The notes beneath the pieces are model-generated. The model did not search any database and had not been told where the DNA came from. It saw only the letters and a list, made by a program, of their open reading frames with translations. The position numbers were made by a program, and so were the translations under genes. Shown piece after piece: positions 51,856-60,959 of a DNA stretch of 64,000 nt. Source of the DNA: Terriglobia bacterium. GTDB taxonomy: Bacteria > Acidobacteriota > Terriglobia > Bryobacterales > Bryobacteraceae. Every line of letters begins with the position of its first letter. The first letter of the stretch is position 1. The stretch lies in assembly GCA_021325235.1 (NCBI GenBank), contig JAJPHN010000032.1, positions 1 to 64,000 of the forward strand. The letters run 5' to 3'.

Positions 51856-53268
51856 ATGCCGTTGCGCTTTTACAACACTCTTACCCAAGAGGTCGAGCTT
51901 TTCCGCCCTCTTGAAGACAACCTGGTTCGCATGTATACGTGCGGCCCCACTGTCTACAACTATGTCCACATCGGGAACTTTCGCACGTTCACCTTTCAGG
52001 ACATTCTACGGCGCTGGCTGAAGTATCGCGGCTATCAGCTCAATCACGTCATGAACGTGACCGATGTGGATGACAAGATCATCGCGGGGGCGGCGCGGGA
52101 AGGAAAGTCGATAGCGGATTACACGGCCGTCTACACTAAGGCCTTTTTTGAAGATGCGGCCACGCTTCGGCTGCAACAACCCGAGCATGTCGCGCCGGCT
52201 ACCAAACACATCGCGCAAATGGTGGATGCCATCGAAAAGCTAAGCGCGCATGGCAGTACATACACCAACGACGGCTCTACCTATTTCCGTATTACGACCT
52301 TCCCCGAATACGGCAAACTTTCGCACAACGACTTCAGCGGCATGAAGACTGGAGCGCGCGTGGACGTGGACGAGTACGACAAGGCCGATGCCCGCGATTT
52401 TGTTCTCTGGAAAGCGCGCAAGGGCGATGAACCGTACTGGGACACACCGTTCGGCGCGGGCCGTCCGGGCTGGCACATTGAGTGTTCCGCGATGGCCATG
52501 GCCTACCTGGGCGAGACGCTCGATATCCACGCAGGCGGAATCGATCTCGTGTTTCCGCATCATGAAAACGAGATCGCGCAATCGGAATCGATCACGGGGA
52601 AATCCTTTGCGCGCTACTGGCTGCATTCCGAGCATCTGCACATCGAATCGCAGAAGATGTCGAAATCGCTCGGCAATTTCTATACCTTGCGCGATCTTCT
52701 GGGCCAGGGCTACGCGCCGGAAGCGATTCGCTATTTGCTCGCTTCGGTTCCATACCGCAAGAAGCTCAACTTCACCTTCGAAGGGTTGAAAGCGGCCAGC
52801 AAGACAATCGAGCGGTTGCGCGACTTTGAACTGCGGCTCACCTCAACCAAACTTCCACGCGGTCGTAACGATGCCATAGCGGAACGCTCCGCTCAGGCCA
52901 TCCGTGCCTTCGAAGATGCGCTGGACGACGATCTCAATACGGCGGAAGCGCTGGCCGCGATCTTCGAATATGTTCGCGAAATCAACAGTGCGCTGGATGC
53001 GGGCGAATTTCGCGAGGAAAACCGCTGGGATGCGGCGAAGGTACTCGAAGTATTCGACTCGGTCTTTGACGTTTTGAAACCGAGCGAGACTACAGGGGCT
53101 CAGGCGGACTCCTTGAGCGATGCCGAAATCGAGAAGCTGGTTACCGAGCGCAATCAGGCTAAGAAAGCGCGCGATTTCGCTCGTGCCGACGCCGTCCGCA
53201 ATCAGCTGCTCGAGCAGGGAATCGTCCTTGAAGACACAAAAGAGGGCGTGCGCTGGAAACGAAAATGA
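51856..53268 (+). CDS. cysS: Cysteinyl-tRNA synthetase
   Basis: A 470-residue class I synthetase. Zinc ligands are Cys29, Cys210, His235 and Glu239; the HIGH-type motif is HIGN (38-41); KMSKS is at 267-271. A 13-codon ORF precedes it (51812-51853 region), not obviously regulatory. The stop overlaps the next gene as ATGA. Confidence 0.96.
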   Translation: MPLRFYNTLTQEVELFRPLEDNLVRMYTCGPTVYNYVHIGNFRTFTFQDILRRWLKYRGYQLNHVMNVTDVDDKIIAGAAREGKSIADYTAVYTKAFFEDAATLRLQQPEHVAPATKHIAQMVDAIEKLSAHGSTYTNDGSTYFRITTFPEYGKLSHNDFSGMKTGARVDVDEYDKADARDFVLWKARKGDEPYWDTPFGAGRPGWHIECSAMAMAYLGETLDIHAGGIDLVFPHHENEIAQSESITGKSFARYWLHSEHLHIESQKMSKSLGNFYTLRDLLGQGYAPEAIRYLLASVPYRKKLNFTFEGLKAASKTIERLRDFELRLTSTKLPRGRNDAIAERSAQAIRAFEDALDDDLNTAEALAAIFEYVREINSALDAGEFREENRWDAAKVLEVFDSVFDVLKPSETTGAQADSLSDAEIEKLVTERNQAKKARDFARADAVRNQLLEQGIVLEDTKEGVRWKRK

Positions 53269-54449
53269 AATTTGAATCGCAAGTGGTACACGCCGGCGAC
53301 AGGAAGAGGCGCCCCGGTGCGCCCGTTCCTTCGACGACGCCGATCCACCTCAGCTCGACGTATTTCTACGAAAACGCCGCCACGCTCGACCGCGTGCTCG
53401 GGCACGAAGAAGAAGGGTATTGCTATGCCCGCTACGCGACGCCGACCAATGCCGCACTCGAAGAACTAACAACTGCGCTCGAGGCTGGCGCTGGATCGCT
53501 TGCAACGGCTTCGGGAATGGCCGCGGTCCAGATCGCAATTCAGGCCGCGCTGATCGATCGGCCGCATCGTATCATCGCATCGAATGCCATCTACGGCGCT
53601 ACGGTCGGCATGCTCGACCAGATCTTTGCACCATTTGGAATCGATGTGACGTATGTGGATATCTGCGATCTCGCTAAGTTTGCGAGCGTGGTCGAGAAGC
53701 AGAAGCCGGGTGCTGTGTTTGTGGAAAGCGTTTCGAATCCGCTGCTTCGGGTAGGCGATCTCGGCCGCATCGCCGAGATCACGCGTGGGGCCAATGCCGC
53801 GCTCGTGGTCGACAACACGTTTGCCACCCCCATGATTCTGCGCCCGCTCGAGCACGGCGCGCACATCGTCGTCCACAGCGCCTCAAAGTATCTGGCCGGA
53901 CATGGTGATGTGCTGGGCGGAGTCGTTATCAGCGACGAGGCGCATCACGAACATGTTCGTGCGATTTCACGCCTGGCTGGCCCGGTTCTCGGGCCATTTG
54001 AAGCGTACCTGACCATGCGCGGTATAAAAACGCTTGCCCTTCGCTTCGAGCGCCAGTGCCAGAATGCCCGGCGGCTCGCCGAATGGCTTGCTCTGCACCC
54101 GAAGATTGATCGCGTTTACTACTGCTCGGATACGGACCATCCCGACTCCGCGCAGATTCAGAAATACTTTGCCCCGGGACTTTACGGCGCGATTCTCAGC
54201 TTCGAAATCAAGGATCACAAGCGCGAGCAGGTTCTGGCGTTCATGGATCGCCTGAAAATGGTCGTTCCTGGTACGTCGCTGGGTGATGTGCATACGCTGC
54301 TCCTTTATCCCTGGAGTGCGTCGCACCGCAACGTTGCCCCGAAAATGCGTGAACGCATGGGCATAAAAGAAAATCTCGTGCGCGTGGCGGCCGGCATTGA
54401 AGCGGTGGATGACATCATCGCCGATCTCGATCAGGCGCTGGCCCATTGA
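53265..54449 (+). CDS. Cystathionine gamma-synthase/lyase family PLP enzyme
   Basis: A 394-residue trans-sulfuration enzyme. PLP Lys208 lies in HSASKYLAGHGD, with YARYATPTN (55-63) and SVSNPLL in the family positions. It could be cystathionine gamma-synthase, gamma- or beta-lyase, or O-acylhomoserine sulfhydrylase; motifs do not separate these. Its ATG overlaps the cysS stop, which supports a role in cysteine/methionine supply. Confidence 0.88.
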   Translation: MKFESQVVHAGDRKRRPGAPVPSTTPIHLSSTYFYENAATLDRVLGHEEEGYCYARYATPTNAALEELTTALEAGAGSLATASGMAAVQIAIQAALIDRPHRIIASNAIYGATVGMLDQIFAPFGIDVTYVDICDLAKFASVVEKQKPGAVFVESVSNPLLRVGDLGRIAEITRGANAALVVDNTFATPMILRPLEHGAHIVVHSASKYLAGHGDVLGGVVISDEAHHEHVRAISRLAGPVLGPFEAYLTMRGIKTLALRFERQCQNARRLAEWLALHPKIDRVYYCSDTDHPDSAQIQKYFAPGLYGAILSFEIKDHKREQVLAFMDRLKMVVPGTSLGDVHTLLLYPWSASHRNVAPKMRERMGIKENLVRVAAGIEAVDDIIADLDQALAH

Positions 54450-54466
54450 TACAGTAAGGGCAGTTT

Positions 54467-55840
54467 GTGTTTGCGCATCAGAGAAAGAAAATCCAGCTTC
54501 TGTTCGGTGCCGCAGATGCTGTTCTTATCCTGATCGCCTTTGAAGCTGCGTACTTCACCCGTACCCAGCTCGCCTTTGAACATCTATTCTTTCTGACGCA
54601 TCGCACGCACATACTCATGCTGTGCTTCTGTGCGTGTGCCTGGGTTGCGCTTGGATCGCTCTACCGGGTCTATGAATACCTCGATTCGGTGAACCTGCGC
54701 CGATTACTCAGCAGAACCGTCCGGCAAAGCTTTCTCGGGATTGTGCTGGTCGTGCTGTTCCAGTACCTGGTTCGCCTCGACCCGCCGCTGAGCCGCAGCT
54801 TTCTGGCGCTCTTTTTTCTTTTCAGCGTTTTCCTTCTTGCGCTGTTTCGCTGGTACTCGCCGGTGGCCATCAACGCTTTCCAGCGCGGCTTCGGCAATCC
54901 CTACCATGTCGCGATCGTGGGCAACCCGGCCCGGACCGCCGCTCTCGCGAACACTCTGCACGCCGGTTCGCCCTTTCGCCTCAAGATCTGCGCGGAATTG
55001 ACCGAAAACGAATGCCGCACAGAACTTCCAAACTTGCTGGCGAACGGTATCGTCGACGAAGTGATCTTCACGGTCGACAGCAGCCGTCTGGCTTCGCTCG
55101 AAGAGATCTTCCTGCACTGCGACGAGCAGGGCGTCCGTACGCGTGTCGCGATTGATTTTTTCCCGCATGTGAACAGTGAAATCACGCTCGACCGGGTCGG
55201 CACCGCGCCGCTGCTGACCTTTTCCGCGGCACCGCTGGAGGATGTCCGGTTAGTGGTCAAGCGCTTCTTCGATATCGTCATTTCGCTTGCCGGGATGATT
55301 GTTCTGGCGCCTTTTGTGGCGGTGATCGCGCTGCTAATCAAATTCACATCTCCCGGTCCGGTCCTTTACAAGCAGGAGCGCTGCGGTTTGAACGGGCGCA
55401 AGTTCATCATGTATAAGTTCCGTTCAATGGTGGAAAACGCCGATGAGCTGAAGCGCCGCTACCAGCACATGAGCCGCCGCGATGTCGCCTTCAAAATCCC
55501 GGATGATCCGCGCGTAACGCCCATCGGCCGCTGGATCCGAAAGTTTTCCATTGATGAAATCCCGCAACTCTACAATGTGCTGCGCGGAGAAATGTCGATC
55601 GTCGGTCCGCGCCCGCCGCTGGCCGAAGAAGTCGAGCGGTACGAGCTATGGCAGCGGCGCCGCCTGCGCATGCGGCCGGGGCTCACCTGTATCTGGGCAG
55701 TCTGCGGACGCGACCACATCGACTTCAACTCGTGGATGCGAATGGACATCTCCTATATTGAGAACTGGTCGCTCAAACTCGACTGGGCCATTATCCTGCG
55801 TACGATTCCGCACGTCCTGGCCGGGAAGGGCGCGCACTGA
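54467..55840 (+). CDS. Polyprenyl-phosphate sugar phosphotransferase (exopolysaccharide initiation)
   Basis: A 457-residue membrane protein: about four N-terminal membrane segments (10-130), a CoA-binding-like middle and a C-terminal bacterial sugar transferase domain (about 262-457) with KRFFDIVISLAGMIVL, SPGPVLYKQERCG, YKFRSM and ELPQLYN-like KFSIDEIPQLYNVLRGEMS. It starts polysaccharide repeat units by loading a sugar-1-phosphate onto undecaprenyl phosphate. GTG start with AAGGG. No Wzx/Wzy genes nearby. Confidence 0.9.
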   Translation: MFAHQRKKIQLLFGAADAVLILIAFEAAYFTRTQLAFEHLFFLTHRTHILMLCFCACAWVALGSLYRVYEYLDSVNLRRLLSRTVRQSFLGIVLVVLFQYLVRLDPPLSRSFLALFFLFSVFLLALFRWYSPVAINAFQRGFGNPYHVAIVGNPARTAALANTLHAGSPFRLKICAELTENECRTELPNLLANGIVDEVIFTVDSSRLASLEEIFLHCDEQGVRTRVAIDFFPHVNSEITLDRVGTAPLLTFSAAPLEDVRLVVKRFFDIVISLAGMIVLAPFVAVIALLIKFTSPGPVLYKQERCGLNGRKFIMYKFRSMVENADELKRRYQHMSRRDVAFKIPDDPRVTPIGRWIRKFSIDEIPQLYNVLRGEMSIVGPRPPLAEEVERYELWQRRRLRMRPGLTCIWAVCGRDHIDFNSWMRMDISYIENWSLKLDWAIILRTIPHVLAGKGAH

Positions 55841-55843
55841 AAC

Positions 55844-56458
55844 ATGCATTTGATACCAACGAATGATGAAGTCATCGCGATGCTGCGAGAAACCGGCGCT
55901 CTTCGGGAAGGACACTTTGAATACACCAACGGCATGCATACCGACGAGTATCTGCAGGTTGCTCTTGCCTTCCGCTATTACCAATACGCGAAGGTATTGA
56001 GCGTAGGTCTCAGCCGGCGTCTGCGGGCGGATCCGGAGCTTCGTGCCATGATTCGCGAAGTCTCCATCGTCTGCCCCACCATCGGCGGCCTGCCGATTGC
56101 CTTTGGCGTTTGTGAAGCGCTCCGCGCGCATCAGGTGTACTGGGCTGAGCCTGACACCGAAAGCGCCCCCATGCATTTCCGGCAGTTCGTGGAACCGGCT
56201 CCGGGCGAGAAAATCCTGATGGTCGATGATATTCTGCGCTCCGGTCGCCGCCTGACGATGCTACGCGCGCTGGCGGAGGAGAAAGGGGCCGAGGTCATCG
56301 GAGTGGCGGTTGCGGTCTATCAGCCGAATCCAACCATCGCCGATCTCGGAAATCTGCCGCTTTTTTATCTGGCCAAAATGGACGCCCTTTACTACAAAGA
56401 CGCCACCACGTGCGAACTCTGCAAACGCGGCGTGCCGATCGAGAAGGTCTGGACCTAG
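55844..56458 (+). CDS. Orotate phosphoribosyltransferase-like protein
   Basis: A 204-residue PRTase-fold protein. The PRPP motif is ILMVDDILRSGRR (acidic pair present), and EYTNGMHTDEYLQVALAFRY resembles the orotate/PRPP hood region. The C-terminus has a CxxC (TCELCKRGVPIE), as in some OPRTs. It begins 3 nt after the sugar transferase. Probably PyrE, but no other pyr gene is adjacent, so the name is not fixed. Confidence 0.8.
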   Translation: MHLIPTNDEVIAMLRETGALREGHFEYTNGMHTDEYLQVALAFRYYQYAKVLSVGLSRRLRADPELRAMIREVSIVCPTIGGLPIAFGVCEALRAHQVYWAEPDTESAPMHFRQFVEPAPGEKILMVDDILRSGRRLTMLRALAEEKGAEVIGVAVAVYQPNPTIADLGNLPLFYLAKMDALYYKDATTCELCKRGVPIEKVWT

Positions 56459-56521
56459 CGTCGGCACCCGAGAACTTCGCCGCACCCGGCGCACTCATAG
56501 AGCAGGGACATCCCCACTCCC

Positions 56522-56980
56522 ATGCGGACCCTTGCTCTCGTACTGACTCTTTGTCTCTCTTCAGTTCTCTCCCACGCTGCTCAGTCGGGCAGCCATGTGC
56601 TCTATATCGGCGGCACGCGGCCCGATATTCCAGCTAAGAACTCCGGTGAAATCGTTGTTTCCGATCGCACCTATTTCGTCTTTACCTCGAAGCACACCAC
56701 TGTAAGAATCCCGTTCGAGCGGATCAATCTCCTCGAGTACGGTCAGAAGGTGAATCGCCGAGTGCTCGAGGCCGTGGTGATTTCGCCGCTCTTCATGATG
56801 TCGAAAAAGAGAGAACACTTCCTGACGGTCGGCTTTCAGGACGATGACGGCCAGCAGCAGGCCATGGTCTTTCAGGTGGACAAGAACGATATCCGGATTG
56901 CGCTCGTCACGCTAGAGGCTCGCACGGGGCAAGCCATTCAATATCAGGATGATGAAGCGCGTCTCTCAGGTAAAGGATGA
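56522..56980 (+). CDS. Small secreted hypothetical protein
   Basis: A 152-residue exported protein (signal about 1-19, SSVLSHAA) with a beta-rich mature domain (VLYIGGTRPDI, then VVISPLFMMSKKREHFLTVGF). The motif of an Sm- or PH-like beta barrel is possible but not certain. The stop overlaps the next start (ATGA). Not recognised. Confidence 0.6.
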   Translation: MRTLALVLTLCLSSVLSHAAQSGSHVLYIGGTRPDIPAKNSGEIVVSDRTYFVFTSKHTTVRIPFERINLLEYGQKVNRRVLEAVVISPLFMMSKKREHFLTVGFQDDDGQQQAMVFQVDKNDIRIALVTLEARTGQAIQYQDDEARLSGKG

Positions 56981-57564
56981 AAAACTATCTGTTCTTTGCG
57001 CTGATTCTTTCAGCAGCTGCGTTCGCCCAATCCCCGGTGCCCGCATCGACAATTCATGCATTACCTGAAGTTCGACGTATTTACGTTGCCGAATTGACCG
57101 GCGAACAAGCCGCCTCCCTGCGCGACCTGATTATCGCCAGTCTCGACTCCACCAAGCTCTTTGTTTTGACGGACAATCCGGATCGCGCCGACACCATCTT
57201 GAAGGGTGCGGCTGACGACCACACGTTTGAACAAACGCTCGACATTCAGGAAGGCATCAGCACGCGCCAAAGCGCTGGAAAGGGCACCTCCGGAATCAAG
57301 AGCGGCGGCACGTACGGCGGTTTGAGCGTCTCCGATACGGAATACCACCATTCGAAGGAGCGCAAGCACGAATCCTACGCTGCAGTTCGGCTGGTGAATC
57401 GAGACGGCGACGTACTCTGGTCGACCACGCAGGAGAGCCAGGGCGCGAAGTTTCGGGGCGCCAGCGCCGATGTTGCGGCCAAGATTGCGCATCAGTTGTC
57501 GCTCGATTACGATCGCGCGCGCCGTCCAGCGACTGCCCCCGATACTGGGGGAAATGCCCGTTGA
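56977..57564 (+). CDS. Secreted hypothetical protein
   Basis: A 195-residue exported protein (signal about 1-17, ending AAFA). RRIYVAELTGEQAASLRDLI and then LILTDNPDRADTILKG-like KLFVLTDNPDRADTILKGAA and LVNRDGDVLWSTTQE resemble periplasmic proteins of the TolB N-domain/curli-like CsgG-type fold. It is co-encoded with the previous gene and overlaps bshB1 by 11 nt. Function unknown. Confidence 0.6.
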   Translation: MKNYLFFALILSAAAFAQSPVPASTIHALPEVRRIYVAELTGEQAASLRDLIIASLDSTKLFVLTDNPDRADTILKGAADDHTFEQTLDIQEGISTRQSAGKGTSGIKSGGTYGGLSVSDTEYHHSKERKHESYAAVRLVNRDGDVLWSTTQESQGAKFRGASADVAAKIAHQLSLDYDRARRPATAPDTGGNAR

Positions 57565-58261
57565 CGTTCTCTTTTTTGGCGCGCATCCCGACGATGTCGA
57601 ATGGGGTGCGGGCGGAATTGCACTGACGCTCGCCGATCAGAAGGTTTCTTTCGGCATCATCGACCTCACCGCAGGCGAAATGGGTTCGCGCGGAACGCCT
57701 GGCGAACGAGCTCTCGAAGCGCAGCATGCGGCCGAAGTTCTTGGTAGCGCCGCGCGCGAGAATCTCAACATGCCCGACTGCTCCGTCGTGGATTCGCCTG
57801 AAAATCGTTATCGCGTTGCCGAGGCGATCCGTAAGCATAAGCCGCGGATCGTTATGGCGCCTTACTGGAAGGACCGACATCCGGATCACGCCGCAGCCGG
57901 GACCATTCTGCGCAATTCCGCGCTGTATTGCACGCTGACCAAGTCCCATTCGGAGTATCCGCCGCACAAGCCGCACGCGTTCTTCTATTACCTATTGCAT
58001 CAGTTCCGCCGGCCGTCCTTTGTGGTCGATATCTCCGGCGTTTATCCACGAAAAGTCGAACTGCTCAAGCTGCATCGTTCGCAGTTCGCGAAGACGGCCG
58101 ATGAACTCGGAATCCAGGCCCACGGTATGAGCGACTATCTGTTCGGCCTAGAATCGCGCGACCGCTACTTCGGGTCGCTCATCGGAAAGCATCACGGCGA
58201 AGCACTGATTGCGGACCGTCCGATCGCACTTACTTCGCTCACGCAGCTGCTCTCGCTGTAG
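57554..58261 (+). CDS. bshB1: Bacillithiol biosynthesis deacetylase
   Basis: A 235-residue PIG-L/LmbE-type zinc deacetylase close to BshB1, which removes acetyl from GlcNAc-malate in bacillithiol synthesis. Zinc motif AHPDDVEWG (His11, Asp13, Asp14) and the second motif DRHPDH (108-112). Overlaps the previous gene by 11 nt. bshA and bshC are not in the window. Confidence 0.88.
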   Translation: MPVDVLFFGAHPDDVEWGAGGIALTLADQKVSFGIIDLTAGEMGSRGTPGERALEAQHAAEVLGSAARENLNMPDCSVVDSPENRYRVAEAIRKHKPRIVMAPYWKDRHPDHAAAGTILRNSALYCTLTKSHSEYPPHKPHAFFYYLLHQFRRPSFVVDISGVYPRKVELLKLHRSQFAKTADELGIQAHGMSDYLFGLESRDRYFGSLIGKHHGEALIADRPIALTSLTQLLSL

Positions 58262-58270
58262 ACGGCCATC

Positions 58271-59368
58271 CTACCCGGGCAGCTGAGGCGCGAGCTTTTG
58301 AACGGCCGGATTATCCGAGCCGAGCCAGTCGGGATGGCGCGCTGTTCCGTCGAAGTGGGCCGATACTTTGAACAGCTCATACTGGCCTGTTGCCGCCACC
58401 TGCTGTGTTTTGGATAGCAGCGCGGCGAATTGATGATCGTTGAGCGGTTTAAAAGTTTTCGCCGCCTCGAATGCCTGGTCGAGAATGGAAGGCTTGTCGA
58501 TGCCGGTAATCACAACATTTGTAGGAAGATTCAAGGCGTAGTGCAGGCAGTCGATCGGATTCTGAATCGCTCCACTCTTCAGAATGATGCCATCGCCTCC
58601 ACAGAACGGCTTCATGGTTTGAATGCCGATCTTCTGCTCCACGAGCTTCGGCATGACCAGTTGCGCGAAGCTGCGGAAGTGCGCATCCATCAGGTTCGAA
58701 GGCATCAGCACCGCATCGAACTGAAAGTTGTGTTTGGCTGCAACTTCGAGCATGTAGAGATGCACGTGCGGATCTTTGTGTCCGGTGAAGCCGATAAAGC
58801 GCACCTTGCCGGCTTTCCTGGCATCCATCAGTGCGTCGAACGCTCCACCCTCGCGGAAGATGCGATCGGGATCATCAAAGCGCAGGACTTCGTGGAACTG
58901 TACCAGATCGATGCGATCGGTTCGCAGGCGTCGGAGTGAATCATTCAACTGATCGGTCGCAATGTCTTTATTCCGGCCGTCGATTTTGGTCATCAGGAAA
59001 ACCTTGTTGCGGTATCCGCTCTGCGCGAGAGCATCGCCCATGAAGCGTTCGCTGCGCCCCTCGTTGTAATCCCAGCAGTTATCCATGAACGTAATGCCGC
59101 GGTCGATCGCCTGATGAATGAGCCGGGTGGCCTCGTCCTGCGTCAGGGTCGGCTTTCCGATATGGGAGCCGCCCAAGCCAATGGCCGACACGGTTTCGCC
59201 GGTTTGCCCAAGCTTGCGATAGAGCATCTCGCCCCGTAGTTCTCCGGGGTCGCTGACGCGCGGGATCTTCAATACCGGACTTTGCGTCCCGCTTTGCGCC
59301 GCGCCAGTTGCCGGCAGAACCACGCTCCCGGCCGCTGCCAGCGATTGTAGAAATTTTCGCCTCTCCAT
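58271..59368 (-). CDS. Tat-exported aldo/keto reductase
   Basis: A 365-residue AKR with an N-terminal twin-arginine motif (ERRKFLQSLAAAG). The tetrad is visible as Asp and Tyr in DNCWDYNEG, Lys in FLMTKID and His in VQFHEVL. It reads as a periplasmic reductase of unknown substrate. ATG 59368 was chosen because it gives the Tat signal; a longer start at 59401 exists. Convergent with bshB1. Confidence 0.85.
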   Translation of the reverse strand: MERRKFLQSLAAAGSVVLPATGAAQSGTQSPVLKIPRVSDPGELRGEMLYRKLGQTGETVSAIGLGGSHIGKPTLTQDEATRLIHQAIDRGITFMDNCWDYNEGRSERFMGDALAQSGYRNKVFLMTKIDGRNKDIATDQLNDSLRRLRTDRIDLVQFHEVLRFDDPDRIFREGGAFDALMDARKAGKVRFIGFTGHKDPHVHLYMLEVAAKHNFQFDAVLMPSNLMDAHFRSFAQLVMPKLVEQKIGIQTMKPFCGGDGIILKSGAIQNPIDCLHYALNLPTNVVITGIDKPSILDQAFEAAKTFKPLNDHQFAALLSKTQQVAATGQYELFKVSAHFDGTARHPDWLGSDNPAVQKLAPQLPG

Positions 59369-59471
59369 GAGACACCTGCCTCTCTCTTCAAAAGGAGACA
59401 CGAATTCGAGGCGCAGCGTTGCAGAACCGGAAACGCGGTCCGCAATTTCGATCTTGCCGCTAGCTACACGC

Positions 59472-60032
59472 TCAGAAGCTTTTCAATTTCGTTGCGCATC
59501 GCTTGCAGGTCGCGGTGGCAGGCCGCATGGGACGGCATGCCGCCCTCCTCGCCTCGTGGTATTCGCCGCCCGGTTGGACATGGCGAACGATCCCGTTCTG
59601 ATCCAGTAGAAACGAGACGGAAGTAAAATCGGGATCTTTCGTCAGCCACCAGCGCTTCAGCGCAGTCCAGCTACCATCGATCGCAACCGGAAAGGTGAAA
59701 TGCTTTTCGGCTACCGCGCGCCGCACCGCGGCCATGCTCCATTTGCCGGGCGGTTTGGGATGGTAAATGCCGATGACTTCGAAGCCGCGCTCGCCATAGA
59801 TTTGTTGGAGGTTGTTCAGGGCGGGGGCAGTCGCGGCGCAATACGGACAGCCTTCGGTCCACCAGCGCAGCAGCACCACCTTGCCACGCAGCTGCGAAAT
59901 TTCAAGCGGCGGCGAGTTGATCCAGTCTCGTAAACCGAGCGGCGGCGCTGGCTTTCCGAGCAGTTCATCGCCTTCGGCAGCAAACGACAAAGGCGCACAC
60001 GCGAGCAAAGCAGCGAACGTCCTGCGCGTCAT
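59472..60032 (-). CDS. TlpA-like thioredoxin-fold protein, apparent 3' frameshift
   Basis: A 186-residue exported protein (signal with MTRRTF, about 1-19) with a thioredoxin-like domain and CPYC active site (Cys62, Cys65) of the TlpA/redoxin type. After about residue 158 the frame becomes Arg/Cys/Ala-rich. Near 59550-59553 another frame reads EEGGMPSHAACHRDLQAMRN and stops at 59464-59466, a better C-terminus. One missing base would explain it. Real mutation or sequencing error cannot be told apart. Confidence 0.75.
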   Translation of the reverse strand: MTRRTFAALLACAPLSFAAEGDELLGKPAPPLGLRDWINSPPLEISQLRGKVVLLRWWTEGCPYCAATAPALNNLQQIYGERGFEVIGIYHPKPPGKWSMAAVRRAVAEKHFTFPVAIDGSWTALKRWWLTKDPDFTSVSFLLDQNGIVRHVQPGGEYHEARRAACRPMRPATATCKRCATKLKSF

Positions 60033-60044
60033 AAGCTTCTTGTT

Positions 60045-60950
60045 CTAAGAATATAAAGGCGGCTCGCCCGGCGGACGCGTCTTCCAGCGGCGATGGATCC
60101 AAAGCCATTGATCGGGATACGCTCGGATCACATTTTCAATGGCAGTATGCAGGCGCTGTGTATCCGCTGCCGGATCGCCGGATAATTCGAGCGGCGGGTA
60201 GAAGCGGAGGATGTACCGGCCGCGTGCCTCATCCCAGATCGCAAACCCGGGCACAATCGGCGCTCCCGAATGATACGCAAATTTCACAAAGACCGGGCTC
60301 GCGCAGGCCGCTTTGCCGAAGAAAGTGACAAAAACTCCTTCCGCGAGGGAAGTGTTCTGGTCGACCAGAATGCCCACTGCCTCATTCGCCCGCAAGGCTC
60401 GCAACACGGTGCGTGCGCCGTCGTATTTGTATATTAGCCGGTTACCGGAAAGCGTGCGGCGCGTTTCGACGAGCTGGTCAATGTGTTCGTTATCGAGCGG
60501 GCGCACCATCACGTTCATCGGTTCCGTCATAAGCGCGTGGGCGAACGCGCTCAGCTCCCAATTGCCGAGATGGGCGGTTGCGACCAGCACGCCGCGGCCG
60601 GCCTGTTTGGCCGCACGATAGTGATCCAGACCCTCGTACTCGATCCAGTCGCCGATGTTCGCGTGCGTCAGATCGGGAAGCCGCGCAAATGTCACTAACA
60701 GCCTGGCGATGCTGCGGAAAACGCCATTGATGATTGCTTCGCGTTCGTGAGCGGGAAGGGCGGGGAAGGCGAACGAGAGATTGGCGCGCGCAACCCGGCG
60801 CAACTTGGGAACGGCGAGCCCCAGCACTTTAGCCGCGGCATTCGCGACACTTTCAGCGAGCCCAAGAGGAGCGCGGCGCAGAACCGTAAGCAGCACCAGC
60901 GCGGCAGCGTACTCGCAGCGGGCAATGAACCAGTTCTTTCCGGCAGCCAA
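60045..60950 (-). CDS. Lipid A lauroyl-type acyltransferase (LpxL/HtrB family)
   Basis: A 301-residue membrane-bound acyltransferase with the catalytic HxxxxE motif AHLGNWE (His127, Glu132) and RPLDNEHIDQL. It adds a secondary acyl chain to lipid A or a related lipid, and so points to an outer membrane. The TTG start is the first possible after an in-frame stop, 9 nt after mnmA. Confidence 0.88.
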   Translation of the reverse strand: MAAGKNWFIARCEYAAALVLLTVLRRAPLGLAESVANAAAKVLGLAVPKLRRVARANLSFAFPALPAHEREAIINGVFRSIARLLVTFARLPDLTHANIGDWIEYEGLDHYRAAKQAGRGVLVATAHLGNWELSAFAHALMTEPMNVMVRPLDNEHIDQLVETRRTLSGNRLIYKYDGARTVLRALRANEAVGILVDQNTSLAEGVFVTFFGKAACASPVFVKFAYHSGAPIVPGFAIWDEARGRYILRFYPPLELSGDPAADTQRLHTAIENVIRAYPDQWLWIHRRWKTRPPGEPPLYS

Positions 60951-60959
60951 GCGACCAGC

